Of a DNA stretch of 8,330 bases, positions 6,075-8,330 are shown piece by piece. Under the pieces are notes generated by a model. It did no database searches. It worked only from the letters and a program-made list of their open reading frames with translations, and was not told the DNA's origin. The DNA comes from Victivallales bacterium (lineage in GTDB: Bacteria; Verrucomicrobiota; Lentisphaeria; Victivallales; Victivallaceae): NCBI GenBank assembly GCA_019038735.1, contig JAHOYW010000215.1:1-8330 (forward strand). The letters are read 5' to 3'. Every line of letters begins with the position of its first letter. Position 1 is the first letter of the stretch. Both the position numbers and the translations under genes were made by a program.

Positions 6075-7628
6075 ATGGAAATTAAAAAAAAGTTAGAAGA
6101 TATTTTCAAAAGTAGAATTGCTGGTCCGTTTTTGTTTGTTGGATCTGGTTTCTCTCGTCGTTATCTAGGTTTGGAAGATTGGCGTGGTTTGTTAAGCAGA
6201 TTTTGTGTTGCAGGTAAGCCTTTTGAATACTATTTATCAACAGCAAATGGAGACTATCCAACAATAGCTAGGCTTTTGGCAAAAGATTTCAATGAATACT
6301 GGTGGAGTGCGGATGAATACAAGCAAAGCGTCGAAAGACATAAAGCAAAAATATTAAATGAAACTTCAGCTTTAAGAATTGAAATAATCAATTATCTTTC
6401 TACACTGGATCAATCTAAAGCAAAGTCTTCAGAATATGCACAAGAAGTAGAATTGCTGTCCAGTCTAAACGTTGATGGCGTAATAACAACCAATTGGGAT
6501 ATGTTTATTGAACAATTATTTCCTGATTATAAAACTTATATTGGACAAGAAGAACTGCTTTTTTCAAATCCTCAAGAAATTGGAGAAATATATAAAATAC
6601 ATGGATGCTCGACAAAATCAGAATCTTTGGTGTTAACAGATGATGATTACAACAAATTTAATGATAAAAATACATATCTAGCTGCAAAATTAATCACTCT
6701 CTTTGTGGAACACCCAATAGTATTTATCGGTTATTCTATATCGGATGAAAATATAAGTGGTTTGTTAAAAGCAATATCCGCTTGTATTGGCAAGGAGAAT
6801 ATTGAGCAACTTAGAAAAAATCTGATTTTTGTTCAAAGGTTATCTCCGGGCGAAGAATCAAACATTTCAGATACTTATTTGACAATAGATGGTATTCAAA
6901 TACCGCTGGTTCTAGTGAAAACTGACGATTATGCACCTGTTTATGAAGCTATACATGCAACTAAACGGAAAATTCCGGCACGAGTTCTTCGTTATTGCAA
7001 AGAACAATTATACGAATTAGTTAAATCGGCAGAGCCTGAAAAGAAAATTTGCGTGGTTGATATTGATGAAATTGAAAAAAAGGAAGATGTGGAATTTTTA
7101 GTTGGTGTCGGAGTTGCCTCTCGTGAATTAAACGCTCCAGCACCTATCGGTTATGCTTCAATTTCAGTAATTGAACTAATTGAAGACTTGTTGCATGAAA
7201 ATAAGAATTATGATTGCGAACAAATATTGACTCATGTTGCGACGAGGGCATGTAAAAATACACCAAACGTGCCTGTATTTATGTACTTGAATAAATTAGG
7301 GTTGAATTCACAAGAAAAATATAATTCCAGTACCTATAATCTAGATAAAGTAGTTAATCGCGATTTAAAATCATTTCGTGTTGAATCATATAGCAAGCCT
7401 TTTTTTAGAAATTATCGTCATATGAGCATGCAGGAAATAATCACATCATGTACACCAGAAAATGCTTCGGCATATATCCCGTTTTTGGCGAAGGAAAAAA
7501 TAGATATTGAGTTGTTATATAATTTTTTAATTGCAAATCAGTCAAAATTTGACTATGAAGCTTCTAGTTACGCAAGTAATTACAGAAAATTGGCTGCGCT
7601 TTTTGATAGATTAAAATGGGGTTGGTAA
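6075..7628 (+). CDS. SIR2-like domain protein, probable NAD-consuming defence effector
   Basis: This 517-aa protein has an N-terminal SIR2-like domain (about residues 15-285). It shows the NAD-binding loop FVGSGFSRR (21-29), TTNWD (138-142), KIHG with the likely catalytic His176, LTDDDY (187-192) and FIGYSISDENI (217-227). Asn140 and His176 lie at the positions used for NAD cleavage in prokaryotic SIR2 effectors such as ThsA, so NADase activity leading to abortive infection is a reasonable inference. Zinc-binding CxxC pairs typical of true sirtuin deacylases are not visible, which also favours NADase. The C-terminal half (about 295-517) is an unassigned domain that I do not recognise. No signal peptide or TM segment is seen, so it should be cytoplasmic. 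AGGATG (6065-6070) lies 4 nt before the ATG. The gene appears richer in A and T than uxaE or secDF. It pairs with the upstream zinc-finger gene. The domain is well supported; the defence role is inferred. Confidence 0.88.
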   Translation: MEIKKKLEDIFKSRIAGPFLFVGSGFSRRYLGLEDWRGLLSRFCVAGKPFEYYLSTANGDYPTIARLLAKDFNEYWWSADEYKQSVERHKAKILNETSALRIEIINYLSTLDQSKAKSSEYAQEVELLSSLNVDGVITTNWDMFIEQLFPDYKTYIGQEELLFSNPQEIGEIYKIHGCSTKSESLVLTDDDYNKFNDKNTYLAAKLITLFVEHPIVFIGYSISDENISGLLKAISACIGKENIEQLRKNLIFVQRLSPGEESNISDTYLTIDGIQIPLVLVKTDDYAPVYEAIHATKRKIPARVLRYCKEQLYELVKSAEPEKKICVVDIDEIEKKEDVEFLVGVGVASRELNAPAPIGYASISVIELIEDLLHENKNYDCEQILTHVATRACKNTPNVPVFMYLNKLGLNSQEKYNSSTYNLDKVVNRDLKSFRVESYSKPFFRNYRHMSMQEIITSCTPENASAYIPFLAKEKIDIELLYNFLIANQSKFDYEASSYASNYRKLAALFDRLKWGW

Positions 7629-7723
7629 GCGTTTGATAAGCGGGGAATGAGTTTTACTATTCAAGGTCTAATAATTGGATTTGTCAGTTTAGTATCTCTT
7701 ATATGAGGTTATAACTTATTTCT

Positions 7724-8330
7724 TTATGTTATTTCCAGCCAATTGTCGATAACTTTTTGAATTTCACTCCAAGGTTTATTCATCATAGCATTATCAATGT
7801 ATAAATCCTGAAGATTTTTATATTTTGTAACAAGGGGATCATAGCGGTCAATCAAAATTTTTGCTTCTTTAAGTTTATTCTTTTGTTCTTTGATAAAGTT
7901 ATTGGATTCTTTACGCCATTGACATTCCATTGCCTTAATATATTCTCGCATGATATTACAGTTATTATGCATGGTCGCATTATTCAGTAAAGAGTCAAAT
8001 TCTCTCTTTTCGACGTGTTTTAGCGACGAAAATAAACATTTCCGTGTATTTGCTCGTACTTTTCGCTGTTCTTGTCTACGAGTCTTTAAACACCCAAGTC
8101 GAAAATCCCTTTTTTTTTCACGGCTTTTGCTAACGATGTCTTCAATATAGTTAACAATATTAAGAAGTCGATTTTTAAAACCATGTTTTTTACTTTCAGA
8201 AATAGTACCTTCAACGCCAAAAGTACCAAAAACACTTAGTGCAAGTAAGCCTGTCAGTTTATATTTTTTATTTCCTTTTGCAATTTTTACCGTTTTCTTT
8301 TTTTCATAAATATATACAGATATTTTAATG
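7724..8330 (-). CDS. Unknown basic helical protein, C-terminal part (N-terminus beyond the right edge)
   Basis: One minus-strand frame is open from the window edge to the TAA at 7726-7724, giving 201 visible codons. In DNA this AT-rich, a frame of that length without a stop is very unlikely by chance. The first in-frame ATG is only at 7972 (visible residue 120), and no GTG or TTG start is seen earlier, so the true start should lie beyond 8330; starting at 7972 would leave an 82-aa fragment. Visible residues 1-24 are Lys-rich. They are followed by a short hydrophobic stretch, LTGLLALSVFGTFGV (25-39), then a long Lys/Arg-rich helical region (about 45-110). The end is helical, with KEQKNKLKEAKILIDRYDPL as possible coiled coil, and closes with WSEIQKVIDNWLEIT. 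I do not recognise the family. It converges on the SIR2 gene with 95 bp between stop codons. Confidence 0.68.
   Translation of the reverse strand, partial: IKISVYIYEKKKTVKIAKGNKKYKLTGLLALSVFGTFGVEGTISESKKHGFKNRLLNIVNYIEDIVSKSREKKRDFRLGCLKTRRQEQRKVRANTRKCLFSSLKHVEKREFDSLLNNATMHNNCNIMREYIKAMECQWRKESNNFIKEQKNKLKEAKILIDRYDPLVTKYKNLQDLYIDNAMMNKPWSEIQKVIDNWLEIT

Noticed and set aside
7629..7723. Search for a terminator between the two convergent genes
   Set aside because: Only short imperfect dyads such as ATAAC...GTTAT (7711-7732) are present, without a GC-rich stem or a T run in the right place, so no terminator is called.
7950..8150. A 66-aa plus-strand frame near the right edge
   Set aside because: It is antisense to the 201-codon open minus-strand frame, has no clear ribosome-binding site, and is Ser/Phe/Arg-rich as expected of a shadow frame.

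Overview
This is a moderately AT-rich bacterial window with two parts. The left part (about 1-5150) holds housekeeping and metabolic genes, all on the minus strand. The right part (about 5400-8330) looks like accessory DNA and begins at a tRNA-Ala gene. A single-chain SecD-SecF fusion next to yajC, a UxaE-type tagaturonate epimerase, and a short ankyrin lipoprotein would fit a PVC-group bacterium such as Lentisphaerota. That placement is a low-confidence inference, since no rRNA or marker gene is present to settle it.

Reading the minus strand from right to left, the left part contains uxaE (5147-3615), with its own promoter and a strong terminator. Next come yajC (3506-3165) and the secDF fusion (3131-525), 33 bp apart, which form an Sec-translocon accessory operon ending in a long-stem terminator at 474-509. 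After that, with its own promoter, is the start of an ankyrin-repeat lipoprotein gene that runs off the left edge (388-1). YajC and SecDF work together at the inner membrane, using the proton gradient to pull secreted proteins through SecYEG. The ankyrin lipoprotein is itself expected to be a Sec client.

A complete tRNA-Ala(GGC) lies at 5397-5473 on the plus strand. A 336-bp gene-free, AT-rich stretch follows, carrying a perfect tandem 11-bp repeat and other duplicated short motifs. Then come two tightly spaced plus-strand genes: a small protein (80 aa) made almost entirely of DnaJ-type CxxCxGxG zinc-binding motifs, and a 517-aa protein with an N-terminal SIR2-like NAD-binding/NADase domain and an unassigned C-terminal domain. 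The position next to a tRNA, the base composition and the SIR2 domain suggest an anti-phage defence cassette. I do not recognise this gene pair as a described system, and it is the best candidate here for something new.

At the right edge, converging on the SIR2 gene, a minus-strand reading frame stays open from 8330 down to its stop at 7724 (201 visible codons). It has no in-frame ATG until far into the frame, so a simple ORF finder sees only its last 82 codons. It is a basic, helical protein that I cannot assign.
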